Origin: a bacterium
GTDB taxonomy: Bacteria > Actinomycetota > Acidimicrobiia > Acidimicrobiales > Bin134
Assembly: GCA_026705465.1 (NCBI GenBank)
Contig: JAPPAP010000029.1
Span: forward strand, 34,046 to 98,045
Length of the DNA: 64,000 bases
Direction of reading: 5' to 3'
Positions 52,862-63,268 of this stretch are shown piece by piece (positions within the stretch are counted from its first letter, which is position 1; the number at the start of each line of letters is the position of its first letter). The position numbers and the translations under genes are program-made. Under the pieces are notes generated by a model, which saw only the letters and a program-made list of their open reading frames with translations, made no database searches and was not told the DNA's origin.

Positions 52862-53689
52862 TCAGTCTTTCAGACTGATCTGGTACACGGCTCGTCGAGA
52901 CACACCGAGGTCGGCAGCCACTGCGGCAGCCGCATCCCGGCGGGAAATTCCGTCGGCCAGCTTCTCCTCAAGGGCCGCTCTGATTTGGGGGACAGAGGGT
53001 GGAGCGGGGTCGGGAGAGCCAGCCACCACCAACACGTGCTCGCCTCGGGGCTCGGTACTGTCGGCCCGAGCAACGGCATCGGCCAGCGTGCCCCGCCATA
53101 CCTCTTCGTGCAGCTTGGTCTGCTCCCGAACAATGGCCACCGCCCGGTCGCCGCCCAGCGCCGAAGCTAGGTCACCCAGGGTGCGGGCCAGCCGGTGAGG
53201 GGCTTCAAACAGCACCATGGTGCGGGATTCTTGGCCGAGCTCGCCGATGCGGTCGGCCCGGTGACGGCCCTTTCGGGGCAGAAAACCCTCGAAGCAAAAG
53301 CGCCCGGTGGGGAGGCCGCTCACCACCAGGGCCGACAGCGCAGCCGACGGGCCCGGCACCGCTTCCACCTCGCCTCCCGCGTCCAAGACCGCTTCGACCA
53401 CTCTGGACCCAGGATCAGACACTGCCGGGGTCCCGGCGTCGCTGACCAACACCACGGTGTTGCCGCCAACCACCAGATCGGCGATCTCGGCTGCGCCAGC
53501 GGCCTCGGTGTGCTCGTTCACCACCAGCAGGCGGGGCGCGCTCACCCCGGCGTGGGCCAACAGCTTTCCGGTGCGGCGGGTGTCCTCGCAGGCCACAACG
53601 TCAGCGTCGGCCAGTGCCTCCACAGCCCGGGGGGACAAGTCGCCGAGGTTGCCGATTGGGGTGGCAACCATAACCAGCCTTCCAGCCAT
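52862..53689 (-). CDS. rsmI: 16S rRNA (cytidine1402-2'-O)-methyltransferase
   Basis: The 275 aa form a tetrapyrrole-methylase-fold RNA methyltransferase. Signatures are LVMVATPIGNLGDLSPRAVEALADADVVACEDTR, TVVLVSDAGTPAVSDPGSRVV, the VPGPSAALSALVVSGLP loop and RFCFEGFLPRKGRHR. The C-terminal 50 residues carry a small helical extension (ISRRDAAAAVAADLGVSRRAVYQISL). GGAGGAG precedes the ATG. It methylates the ribose of C1402 near the decoding site. Confidence 0.94.
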   Translation of the reverse strand: MAGRLVMVATPIGNLGDLSPRAVEALADADVVACEDTRRTGKLLAHAGVSAPRLLVVNEHTEAAGAAEIADLVVGGNTVVLVSDAGTPAVSDPGSRVVEAVLDAGGEVEAVPGPSAALSALVVSGLPTGRFCFEGFLPRKGRHRADRIGELGQESRTMVLFEAPHRLARTLGDLASALGGDRAVAIVREQTKLHEEVWRGTLADAVARADSTEPRGEHVLVVAGSPDPAPPSVPQIRAALEEKLADGISRRDAAAAVAADLGVSRRAVYQISLKD

Positions 53690-53716
53690 GTCTCCTCCCC
53701 GATTCTGGAATCTGTC

Positions 53717-53771
53717 TATCCCCGATGGGGATCACCTAATCCAGGAGCTTGTTATCCCCGATGGGGATCAC
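53717..53771. repeat. Pair of 19-bp direct repeats each containing a palindrome
   Basis: TATCCCCGATGGGGATCAC occurs at 53717-53735 and 53753-53771, with a 36-bp period. Each contains the hairpin ATCCCC-GAT-GGGGAT. They lie between the DUF192 gene and rsmI; the second copy forms the last codons of the DUF192 gene. They may be operators or small terminators. Confidence 0.7.
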
Positions 53772-54105
53772 TAGCAGTCTGTCGCACTTCCAATCGATCG
53801 CCGGGTTTTAGCCCCCAGCGGACAAACGAACCGGCCTCGGCCTCCAGCACCGCCCGGGCCCGCCACACCGGCAGCCCAATCCGAAAGCGACCCATGGTGG
53901 CCGCTTTCAACACCACCAGATTGCGGTCCAAATAAGCCACGTCGATGGGAAAGCGCATACCCAAGGTATGAACCGAGAACGCCGGCCGGAGTAGCAGCGC
54001 GTTGTCGAACTCGTCGCGGCCCAACAAACCAAGGGCCCGTTCCCGCCATCCGGTGGCGACTTCCACGGTGGCCAGCACCCGGTCGTTGCAAACGAGCCAC
54101 GCCAT
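53752..54105 (-). CDS. DUF192 family protein
   Basis: About 117 aa from ATG 54105; the longest frame begins at TTG 54120. DUF192 hallmarks are ATGWRERALGLLGRDEF, LLLRPAFSVHTLGMRFPIDVAYLDRNLVVL and GLPVWRARAVLEAEAGSFVRWGLKPGD. No signal peptide is seen. The final residues (SDPHRG) are encoded by the palindromic repeat, so the 3' end of this gene may have been extended or rewritten by it. The function of the family is unknown. Confidence 0.85.
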   Translation of the reverse strand: MAWLVCNDRVLATVEVATGWRERALGLLGRDEFDNALLLRPAFSVHTLGMRFPIDVAYLDRNLVVLKAATMGRFRIGLPVWRARAVLEAEAGSFVRWGLKPGDRLEVRQTASDPHRG

Positions 54106-54147
54106 GGGTTGATTTTCCAACGCCAGCCGCGTTTGTTCAAGAGGGAC

Positions 54148-55224
54148 TTAGACGTTGAAGCGGATCTCCATCACGTCTCCGTCGGCCACCAAGTAGTCGC
54201 GACCCTCGGTGCGCATCGCGCCCTGTTCTTTGGCCTTGGTCCAGCCACCGGCGGCCAGCAACTCCTGCCAGCCGATTACTTCGGCCCGGATGAAGCCTCG
54301 CTGGAAGTCGGTATGGATCCGACCAGCGGCCTCAGGCGCGGTGGCACCCATGCGGAAGGTCCAAGCCCGGGTCTCTTTGTCGCCGGTGGTGAAGAAGGTC
54401 CGCAGTCCCAATAGGTCGTAGGCAGCATGGGTGAATCGCCCCAAAGCACCCTCCCCCAGGCCCAGACCATCGAGCATTTCGGCCCGTTCCTCAGAAGGGA
54501 GCTGGGCGGCCTCGGCCTCAAGTTGCACGCACACCGCCATGACCCCGGCCCGGCCGTCCAGCTCGGCGGCCACCGGTTCGATCACCGCATCGGCCTCGTC
54601 GAGCTGGTTTTCGCCGATGTTGACCACCGCCAGCACCGGCCGATTAGTGAGCAAGAAGCTCTCCCGCAGGTCGGCCCGCTGACCGGCTGCCAAATCGCTG
54701 CGGTATATAGGAATGCCTTCCCCGAGTACTTCGGCGGCAGCGTCCAATGCAGCCACCTCTCCGGCCAGCGAGCGGTCTTGAACCGCAGACTTGCGCCGCT
54801 TGACGAGCCGGTTCTCCACCGACTCCATGTCGGCCAGCGTCAGTTCGATCTCCAGCACTCGCAGGTGCTCCAACGGATCGGTGGGGCCGGGCACGTCGGT
54901 GTCGATGAAGGAGCGGAGAACGAACACCACTGCGTCCACTTCCCGAATGCCGGCCAGAAACTGGTTGCCCAGCCCCTCACCTCGGCTGGCCCCCTCCACC
55001 AGCCCGCCGATGTCGGTGAACTGCACGCTGGCCGGGGTCACGGTGCGGGAGCCGCTGAGCTCGGCGATGGCGTCGAGTCGGGGATCCACCACCTTGGCCA
55101 CACCGACGTTGGAGCTAGTGGTGGCGAAAGCGTACGGCGCGGCCAGCACGTCCGACCCGATCAGGGCGTTGTACAGGGAGGACTTGCCGGAGTTGGGCAA
55201 ACCGACGAACCCGAAGCGTTCCAC
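54148..55224 (-). CDS. ychF: Redox-regulated ATPase YchF (Obg-like ATPase)
   Basis: The 358 aa contain P-loop FVGLPNSGKSSLYNAL, FTDIGGLVEGASRGEGLGNQFL (G3 region), the long coiled-coil insert SVENRLVKRRKSAVQ and VVNIGENQLDE, where the G4 region shows the NxxE pattern that favours ATP. The TGS-like C-terminus has GLRTFFTTGDKETRAWTF and MGATAPEAAGRIHTDFQRGFIRAEV. Normal length. The GTG start has TAGCGT 9 nt upstream and no Shine-Dalgarno sequence. Confidence 0.95.
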   Translation of the reverse strand: MERFGFVGLPNSGKSSLYNALIGSDVLAAPYAFATTSSNVGVAKVVDPRLDAIAELSGSRTVTPASVQFTDIGGLVEGASRGEGLGNQFLAGIREVDAVVFVLRSFIDTDVPGPTDPLEHLRVLEIELTLADMESVENRLVKRRKSAVQDRSLAGEVAALDAAAEVLGEGIPIYRSDLAAGQRADLRESFLLTNRPVLAVVNIGENQLDEADAVIEPVAAELDGRAGVMAVCVQLEAEAAQLPSEERAEMLDGLGLGEGALGRFTHAAYDLLGLRTFFTTGDKETRAWTFRMGATAPEAAGRIHTDFQRGFIRAEVIGWQELLAAGGWTKAKEQGAMRTEGRDYLVADGDVMEIRFNV

Positions 55225-55233
55225 GGGTCGTTC

Positions 55234-55256
55234 ACGCTAGCCCCAGCCAGTAGAAT
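55234..55256. promoter_or_regulatory. Back-to-back -10 boxes for ychF and bL37
   Basis: On the minus strand TAGCGT (55239-55234) is placed 9 nt before the ychF GTG. On the plus strand TAGAAT (55251-55256) is placed 23 nt before the bL37 ATG, which has its own GGAGGT. The two divergent promoters lie within about 25 bp. Confidence 0.42.
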
Positions 55257-55279
55257 TGCTCGAACACTCGGAGGTCCGA

Positions 55280-55369
55280 ATGTCAAAGAGAACCCAAAAG
55301 CGCAAGGCCCGAGCGCGGCGCAAGAAGGCCAACCATGGGCGCAAGCCCAATGCCGGACGCAACAGCTGA
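55280..55369 (+). CDS. Small ribosomal protein bL37-like
   Basis: The 29-aa product has a Lys/Arg-rich start (MSKRTQKRKARARRKKAN) followed by HGRKPNAGRNS. The core KANHGRKPNA matches the conserved end of the tiny large-subunit protein bL37 of mycobacteria. GGAGGT stands 4 nt before the ATG. It is divergent from ychF, and its 3' end overlaps the start region of the next gene on the same strand. Confidence 0.8.
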   Translation: MSKRTQKRKARARRKKANHGRKPNAGRNS

Positions 55370-55802
55370 ATCGAGTTCTTCACTGCCAGCGCCGCAGGAC
55401 CCAACAGCTGAGCCCAACCCTCCCCCTCCGCCCATCCCCTCGGGCACGCTGATCTACGACGGGGATTGCGGCTTCTGCACCGCCACCGCTCTCTGGGCAA
55501 GCCGTCGGCTGAGTGACGACTACCGGGTAGTCCCCTCCCAGCAGGTCGACCTGGCTGCTGTCGGCCTCACCCAAGATGATGTGACCCGCTCAGCCTGGTG
55601 GATCGACCCCGATGGCACCCGCTCCGACGAGCACCGATGCATCGCCAATGCCCTGAGAGCCATGCCCGCCCCCTGGCCCGCGCTAGGCCGCTTGCTCACT
55701 CTGGGACCAATCAGCCTCATGTCCCGCACGGTGTACCGCCTAGTGGCCAACAACCGATATCGCCTGCCCCGCTTCGGCAGCCGGGCAAAGTGCGATAGGT
55801 AG
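55350..55802 (+). CDS. DCC1-like thiol-disulfide oxidoreductase (DUF393)
   Basis: Up to 155 aa; ATG 55350 (MPDATAESSS) or 55335. A Pro/Ser-rich start of about 35 residues leads to TLIYDGDCGFCTATALWASRRL, the CxxC signature of DUF393 proteins. Then come VDLAAVGLTQDDVTRSAWWIDPDGTR and a C-terminal helical part from ALGRLLTLGPISLMSRTVYRLVANNRYRL. Both starts fall inside the bL37 gene in another frame, so either the proteins overlap or translation starts further in. Function not established. Confidence 0.75.
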   Translation: MPDATAESSSSLPAPQDPTAEPNPPPPPIPSGTLIYDGDCGFCTATALWASRRLSDDYRVVPSQQVDLAAVGLTQDDVTRSAWWIDPDGTRSDEHRCIANALRAMPAPWPALGRLLTLGPISLMSRTVYRLVANNRYRLPRFGSRAKCDR

Positions 55803-55818
55803 CCGTCGCGGCGACAAC

Positions 55819-56955
55819 TCAGACCGCGGCGGTCTCTTCGAGTTGGAAGTCCTCGTATTCCTCGCCGGTGTCCACCCAGTCTTCGAACTCGATGACGTGG
55901 ATCTCCTCGAAGCGGCGTCGCAGCCAGCCGTCGCCCGCATCCAGCAAGCCCAGCTTCTTGCAGTTGGGAACGATCTTGGAGAACAGGATGTTCTGGAACG
56001 GCTTCTGGTCGGGGGGCAGGGAAAGAAAGTTCTCCACCATGGGCCGCACCGGCACGCCCATCCGCTCCCACACCTCCTGAGACAAGAACCGGTCGCGCAT
56101 CCGCACTGCGGCTTCAAAGGCGAACTCCTGGCGCTCTCGTAGCTCGGCCACGGTCAACTCGCTGTAGAACTCCTGGAGGCTGAGCACCCCGAAGGCCACG
56201 TGGCGAGCCTCATCGGCCATCACATAGCGGAGGAGCTGTTTGAGCAGCGGCTCGGGGGTGAGCTGGTGCATGAAGCCGAAAGCGGCTAGCGCCAAACCCT
56301 CCACCATGATCTGCATGCCCAGGTAGGTCATGTCCCAGCGACTGTCGTTGATGATGTCGTCGAGGAGCATCTTGAGGTGGATGTTGATGGGATAGGAGTC
56401 ACCCAGCTTGGTGTCGATGTACTGGCCGAACACCTCCACGTGGCGGGCCTCGTCCACCACTTGGGTGGCGGCGTAGTACTTGGCGTCGATCCACGGCACG
56501 GTCTCGACGATCTTGGCTGTACACAACAGGGCGCCCTGCTCGCCGTGGAGGAACTGGCTCATCCGCCACTTGAAGGTCTCCAGGGAGAACTCCCGCCACT
56601 CAGCCTCGCCCCAGTTGGCGGTGGGTAGATGAGGCCTGTCCTCGCGCTCAAACTCAGCAGAGAATTCGGATTCTGTGAATATGGAGAACGCCTCGTAGGG
56701 ATCTACCTCGATCGACCAGTCCAAGTCGGTCTGGGCGTTCCACTGCGATGTCTTGGCCTTCTCATAGAGGCGCTCCAGCTGGGGTCGGGCCCCTTTGGCG
56801 TAATCCCAGGTGAACAGGGCGTCGCTGTTGTCTTGGACCGCGTGGATAATGGAGGTGACGTCGCTGTTGGTGCGAGAGATGTCGATGATGGTGTCGATGT
56901 CGTTGACGTCGGAGCGTCCGATGATTTCCTCATCGGTGCGAACAGGTGGTGCCAT
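55819..56955 (-). CDS. Ferritin-like di-iron protein
   Basis: The 378 aa have two carboxylate-bridge motifs of R2-like or AurF-like di-iron enzymes. The first is LHGEQGALLCTAKIV with VVDEARHVEVF (EExxH type), and the second is GLALAAFGFM with VMADEARHVAFG. ATG 56955 was chosen because GAGGAGGG lies just before it; the longer frame starts at 56991. The arrangement fits a soluble oxygen-activating enzyme. The substrate is unknown and no reductase partner is next door. Confidence 0.82.
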   Translation of the reverse strand: MAPPVRTDEEIIGRSDVNDIDTIIDISRTNSDVTSIIHAVQDNSDALFTWDYAKGARPQLERLYEKAKTSQWNAQTDLDWSIEVDPYEAFSIFTESEFSAEFEREDRPHLPTANWGEAEWREFSLETFKWRMSQFLHGEQGALLCTAKIVETVPWIDAKYYAATQVVDEARHVEVFGQYIDTKLGDSYPINIHLKMLLDDIINDSRWDMTYLGMQIMVEGLALAAFGFMHQLTPEPLLKQLLRYVMADEARHVAFGVLSLQEFYSELTVAELRERQEFAFEAAVRMRDRFLSQEVWERMGVPVRPMVENFLSLPPDQKPFQNILFSKIVPNCKKLGLLDAGDGWLRRRFEEIHVIEFEDWVDTGEEYEDFQLEETAAV

Positions 56956-57040
56956 GCGTCCCTCCTCAGGCGCCGTTGACAAAGACGGCAATATTGAATG
57001 CTACTGCCGGTGAATCATGATGGGACTTCGCGGCGCCCGG

Positions 57041-57778
57041 TTACTCCAGCGAGTTGATGCCCTCGATAAACACTCCGGCGGCCGCTCCTCCGTCCACCGG
57101 CAAGTCGGCGCCGGTGATGTGGGACGACTCGTCGGAAGCCAGAAACAGCGCGGCGGCGGCGATTCCCTCCAAGGGGACCTCGCCGGGGATGCCCCGATTG
57201 GCCGAGTAGGCCGCGGTCTCATCCATGAACGACATCATCTGGTCGAACCACTGGGCGTACATGGCCGGGTTGCCACCCGCGGGGCAGACGTTGTTGACCC
57301 GGATGCCCGACCGACCCAACTCCAGAGCGGCACAGCGCATCAGCCCACCAAGGCCGAACTTGCTGGCCCCGTAGGCAGAAATCCCATTCATGCCAATGAG
57401 TCCGTCAATGGAGCTGATGTTGACGATCGAGCCGCCCCCGGCCACCTTCATCGGTCCGATCACGGCGCGCATGCCCAAGAATGGGCCGACCAGATTCACC
57501 TCCAGCACCTGGCGGTAGACCTCGGCCGGAGTGCGCTCGATGGGCCCCAAGTGCAAAATGGCGGCGTTGTTGACCAGCACGTCTACTTGGTCCATGCCGC
57601 TCACCACTTCGTCCCAATGGGCCTCATTGGTCACGTCTAGTTTGACGACTCCGTCCCCATCGGCGATATCGGTGGCCACCACCTCTGCTCCTTCATCCCG
57701 GAACATCTGGGCGATGACCGACCCGGTGCCCCGGGCTGCGCCGGTCACGATGGCTGTTTTTCCTGCAAGCCTTGACAT
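57041..57778 (-). CDS. SDR family oxidoreductase
   Basis: The 245 aa are a classical SDR: KTAIVTGAARGTGSVIAQMF, VVATDIADGDGVVKLDVT, VLVNNAAILHLG, NISSIDGLIGMNGISAYGASKFGL with the catalytic Ser and Tyr-xxx-Lys, and HITGADLPVDGGAAAG at the end. The usual TGxxxGxG is TGAARGTG. ATG 57778 begins the fold; the longer frame adds 22 residues. It is divergent from the nucleoside uptake operon. Confidence 0.85.
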   Translation of the reverse strand: MSRLAGKTAIVTGAARGTGSVIAQMFRDEGAEVVATDIADGDGVVKLDVTNEAHWDEVVSGMDQVDVLVNNAAILHLGPIERTPAEVYRQVLEVNLVGPFLGMRAVIGPMKVAGGGSIVNISSIDGLIGMNGISAYGASKFGLGGLMRCAALELGRSGIRVNNVCPAGGNPAMYAQWFDQMMSFMDETAAYSANRGIPGEVPLEGIAAAALFLASDESSHITGADLPVDGGAAAGVFIEGINSLE

Positions 57779-57910
57779 GGCCCCACCATAAACCCTCTTG
57801 TTCAACATTTGCCCCTCGATCATCACTTTGCTTTGGTTCGACATTTCGATTGTCAGCGGGCTGGGCTAGCCTCGTGAGTCCAACCACTGGCATCAGACGG
57901 AGGGGTTCAG

Positions 57911-59155
57911 ATGCGCAAGAAATTCATGGCTTTGTTGGCCCTGCTGTTTTGCCTGGCTTTGGTAGCGGCAGCCTGCGGCAACGACGACGATTCGGAATCG
58001 GCTCCGGCGCCCGCGCCCACCGAGGCCCCGGCACCGGCACCAACCGAGGCGCCTGCTCCTGAGCCAACTGAGGCGCCTGCTCCTGAGCCCACCGAAGCAC
58101 CGGAGCCTGAGGCGCCAATGGCGCCTTCCGGGGCCCTGATCTCGTTGGAGGAAGAGTGCGAGGCGTGGGGCGGCATCCAAGCCCCCGACGGCTTCCGGGT
58201 GAATATGGTCACCGATATCGGCAAAGTTGACGACGGCACGTTCAACCAGTTCGCCTATGAGGGCATGGTCGGAGCGGCTGAGTGCTTCGGCATCGAGGAC
58301 ACCAGCGTCATCGAAACCGCATCAGAGGCCGACTACGACGCCAACCTGAGCACCTCGGCCGGTGAGAACCCCGACGTGCTCATCACCGTGGGCTTCCTGC
58401 TCGGCACCGACACCATGGCCGCGGCCGGCGAGAACCCCAACATCAACTACATCGGCATCGACCAGTGGCACCCCGAGTACCCGTCCAACTACGTGGGCGT
58501 GCTGTTCAACGAGCACGAGGGCGGCTTCATCGCTGGCGCCCTGGCCGCATCGCTCAGCCAGTCGGGCGTGGTCGGCGTGGTCGCCGGTCGCGAGGACGTG
58601 CCCCCGGTGGTCAAGTTCGTCAACGGCTACGAAGCCGGTGCCAAGTACATCAACCCCGACATCCAGGTGCTGTCGGTGTACAACGAGAGCTTCACCGATC
58701 CGGCCAAGGGCGCGTCCGACGCCCAGCAGTTCATCGGCGACGGCGCTGATGTGATCTTCGGAGCGGGTGGACCCACCGGCTCCGGCGGGATCAAGGCCGC
58801 CGCTGAGGCCGGAGCGTGGGGCATCGGCGTGGACCAAGACGAGTACTACACCACCTTCAACGGCGGCACGGCTCCTGGTTCGGAGTACCTGGCCAGCTCG
58901 GCCATCAAGAGGGTTGACCTGTCGGTGTTCCGCAACATCGCCACCACCATCCAAGGCACCTTCGCGGGTGGGCCATTCGTGCTGACCGCCGAGAACCTGG
59001 GCATCACCTACGCCCCATTCCACGACGCCGCAGTGAGCGCCGAAGCGGCCGCCAACGTGGAGCGGGTGCGGGCCGGATTGGCCGGCGGCACCATCGACAC
59101 CGGTGTGTGCGGCATCGACGGCCTGTTCATAGGCGAAGGCTCCCTCTGCGACTGA
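57911..59155 (+). CDS. BMP family nucleoside-binding lipoprotein
   Basis: The 414 aa include a lipoprotein signal (LLFCLALVAAAC; Cys about residue 22) and an acidic GNDDD start. A 40-residue linker of APAPTE/APAPEPTE repeats follows. The remainder is a PnrA-like basic membrane protein domain: MVTDIGKVDDGTFNQFAYEG, NYVGVLFNEHEGGFIAGALAA, FVNGYEAGAKYINP, FGAGGPTGSGGIKAA and GVDQDEYYTTFNGGTA. It would deliver nucleosides to the downstream transporter. GGAGGGG precedes the ATG. Confidence 0.9.
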   Translation: MRKKFMALLALLFCLALVAAACGNDDDSESAPAPAPTEAPAPAPTEAPAPEPTEAPAPEPTEAPEPEAPMAPSGALISLEEECEAWGGIQAPDGFRVNMVTDIGKVDDGTFNQFAYEGMVGAAECFGIEDTSVIETASEADYDANLSTSAGENPDVLITVGFLLGTDTMAAAGENPNINYIGIDQWHPEYPSNYVGVLFNEHEGGFIAGALAASLSQSGVVGVVAGREDVPPVVKFVNGYEAGAKYINPDIQVLSVYNESFTDPAKGASDAQQFIGDGADVIFGAGGPTGSGGIKAAAEAGAWGIGVDQDEYYTTFNGGTAPGSEYLASSAIKRVDLSVFRNIATTIQGTFAGGPFVLTAENLGITYAPFHDAAVSAEAAANVERVRAGLAGGTIDTGVCGIDGLFIGEGSLCD

Positions 59156-59176
59156 CCGAACCTTCGATCAACAACT

Positions 59177-59214
59177 GAAAGGCGGCGGCTGAACAAGATC
59201 AGCCGCCGCCTTTC
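59177..59214 (+). terminator. Strong hairpin after the BMP gene
   Basis: GAAAGGCGGCGGCTGA and TCAGCCGCCGCCTTTC pair over 16 bp around a 6-nt loop, with the arms ending in AAA/TTT. It separates the binding protein from the transporter genes, a common way to make more binding protein than permease. Confidence 0.75.
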
Positions 59215-59253
59215 GCGTTCGGCTGGTCGCATTTGACGTAGCCTGGGCTGCGC

Positions 59254-60785
<1,532 letters not shown>

Positions 60786-60789
<4 letters not shown>

Positions 60790-61946
60790 ACGGCGCCAAG
60801 CACGCCAACGCCGGGATCGGGCGGGCCGCCAGCCAAGTCCACCGCCTGCTCACCGAGGCGTGGCGGCTCCAACCGCTGTACGTGTCGCTCTACGCCATAT
60901 TGCTGTCGTTCGTGGTCGGCGGTGTGCTGATCTCCATCATCGGGGTCAACCCCTTCACCGCCTATTGGGCGCTGTTGCGGGGCATGGTGGGAGGGGGCGA
61001 CCAGATCGCGGGGTCGGTGGCCCGGTCGGTGCCGTTCATCGGGTCGGCATTGGCTTTGGCCTTCGCCTTCCGAGCCGGGCTGTTCAACATCGGCGCCGAG
61101 GGCCAGTTGCTGGCCGGCGGCATCACCGCGGCCTACGTGGGGGCGCTGTCGTGGATGTCCGACCTGCCCGGCATCGTGGCCATTCCTCTGATCCTCATCG
61201 CCGGCACGATGGGCGGTGCCGTGTGGGGCGGGATTCCCGGCGTGCTGCGAACCAAGACCGGCGCCCACGAGGTGATCAGCACCATCATGCTCAACTCCTT
61301 GGTGCTGTTCGGGGTCCGCTGGATGGTGAACTCCCGCGATCCGGTGGTGCTGCGCGACACCGAAAGCACGGTTCCCCGCACCGATCCCATCTCCGACACC
61401 GGGGTGTTGCCCGAGCTGGTGGACAGCCAGCCCGTTCTCCACACTGGCCTGTTCGCCCTGCTGGGCATCTGCCTGGTGGTGGCGTTCGTGCTCAACCGCA
61501 CCACTTTCGGTTTTGAGGTCGGGACGGTAGGACTGAATCCCCACGCTTCCCACTATGCAGGAATCAACGTGAACCGGGTGATAGTGGCCTCGATGGCCGC
61601 GTCGGGGGCGTTCGCCGGCCTGGCTGCGGCCTCGGAGATCTCGGGCACCAACGGATTCTTCCAGCCGGGGACGTTCTTCTTAATGGGCTTCGATGGCATC
61701 GCCATCGCCCTTTTGGCCCGCACAAACCCGGTGGCCATCATCGCCGCCGCGCTTCTTTGGGGGTCGATGCTGTCGGGAGCGCCGCTCATGCAGCAGGAAG
61801 CCGATGTTTCCATCGACGTGGTGCGGATCATCCAGGCCATGGTGCTGTTGTTCGTGGCCGCTGACGCCATCGTCCGCTACCTGTTCCGGGTGCGCGAAAT
61901 GGACCAGAGCCCGTTCAAGGCCACATCCGTCGAGGGGGCGGTGTGA
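60786..61946 (+). CDS. Nucleoside ABC transporter permease 1
   Basis: The 386 aa form a BPD-type-2 permease of the YufP/NupP kind, with about 10 hydrophobic helices. Family blocks are GVNPFTAYWALLRGMVG, PFIGSALALAFAFRAGLFNIGAEGQLLAGG, the EAA-like loop AHEVISTIMLNSLVLFGVRW and LNPHASHYAGINVNRVIVASM. Its start overlaps the ATPase stop by 4 bp (GTGA). Together with permease 2 it forms the transmembrane pore. Confidence 0.9.
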
Positions 61947-63253
61947 CCACTGTCGAGCACGCCGCGGGCGCGACCAGAGCCTCAGAGCGGATTGGCCTGG
62001 ATCGTCGGTCGGTGACCGGGCTGGTGTTCGGGCTGTTGGGTATTGCCCTGATTGCCGGAGTGGCCCCGGCCATCAACGGCACCAGCCGCAGATTCAACTT
62101 CGAGCCGCCCCCCGACCCGGCTGGAATCGGATTCCATCCCCCGACGTGGGTGATCGCCATCGGGGTGCTGTTTCTGCTCACTGCGGTGCTGGGATTCGCC
62201 CCGCCCGACGCCCGACGATGGGCTGGCCCGGCCCGGCTATTGAGCGCGGTGGCCCTGATTCCACTGGTGCTGGTGCTCAGCCTGGCGCTGTCCGACAACC
62301 CCAGCACCAACATCATCAACCTGTTCCACGTATCGCTGGTGCTGGCCACCCCCTACGCATTGGGGTCGATGACGGGGCTGTGGTGCGAGCGGTCGGGCAT
62401 CATCAACATCGGCATCGAAGGCACCATGCTGGCCGGTGCCGGCATCGGCTACATGACCTACGCCACCATCGGAGATGCCCAGTCCACCGGGTGGCTGTGG
62501 TTCTCCATCCTCATATCGGTATTGGCCGGTGGGCTGGTGGCTTCCCTCCTCGCCGTGCTGTCCATCCGCTTCGGAGTGAACCAGATCGTGGCCGGCGTGG
62601 TGATCAACCTGTTCGCCTTGGGACTGACGGGATTCTTGCGCTCGGAGGTGATCGTCAAAACCGGCATCACCACCGGGGTGGGAACCTCCGAATTCGGCTT
62701 ACCCCTGCTGTCGGAAATCCCGGTGATTGGCGATCAGCTATTCCGGGGCAAGCCCATCTACTGGATGATGTACCTGGTGGTGATCGGCACCTGGGTGGTG
62801 ATGTACCGCACACCGTGGGGGCTGCGGGTGCGATCGTGCGGCGAGAACCCTCACGCCGCGGAGACTCTGGGCGTGAACGTGGTGCGAATCCGCTACCAGT
62901 CGGTGATCTTGGGCGGGCTCATCGCCGGTCTGGCCGGGGCCTGGTTCTCCATGGAGTCGCAGACCCGCTTCGAGGACAACATGACCAACGCGGCGGGGTT
63001 CATCGCCCTGGCCGCCTTGATCTTTGGAAAATGGACTCCGTGGGGGGCGTTCGGCGGGGCACTGCTGTTCGGTTTTTCCCGGGCGCTGGGATCCCGTCTT
63101 CAAGCACTGAACGTAGAAGTCAGCGGATTTGAGATTCCCAGCGAGTTCCTCCAGGCCCTTCCGTTCATTGTCACGTTGGTGGTGGTGGCCGGGGCGGTGG
63201 GCCGCTCGATTCCCCCGGCCGCCGCGGGCCAACCCTTCCACCGAAGCAGATAG
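61943..63253 (+). CDS. Nucleoside ABC transporter permease 2
   Basis: The 436 aa are a second BPD-type-2 permease (YufQ/NupQ-like). After an N-terminal stretch with three extra helices, the core shows TPYALGSMTGLWCERSGIINIGIEGTMLAGA, a key block, then FGVNQIVAGVVINLFALGLTGFL, PWGLRVRSCGENPHAAETLGVNVVRIRYQ and IALAALIFGKWTPWGAFGGALLFG. GTG 61943 overlaps the preceding stop by 4 bp. Confidence 0.9.
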   Translation: MTTVEHAAGATRASERIGLDRRSVTGLVFGLLGIALIAGVAPAINGTSRRFNFEPPPDPAGIGFHPPTWVIAIGVLFLLTAVLGFAPPDARRWAGPARLLSAVALIPLVLVLSLALSDNPSTNIINLFHVSLVLATPYALGSMTGLWCERSGIINIGIEGTMLAGAGIGYMTYATIGDAQSTGWLWFSILISVLAGGLVASLLAVLSIRFGVNQIVAGVVINLFALGLTGFLRSEVIVKTGITTGVGTSEFGLPLLSEIPVIGDQLFRGKPIYWMMYLVVIGTWVVMYRTPWGLRVRSCGENPHAAETLGVNVVRIRYQSVILGGLIAGLAGAWFSMESQTRFEDNMTNAAGFIALAALIFGKWTPWGAFGGALLFGFSRALGSRLQALNVEVSGFEIPSEFLQALPFIVTLVVVAGAVGRSIPPAAAGQPFHRSR

Positions 63254-63268
63254 CCAGAAAGAGGCCAG

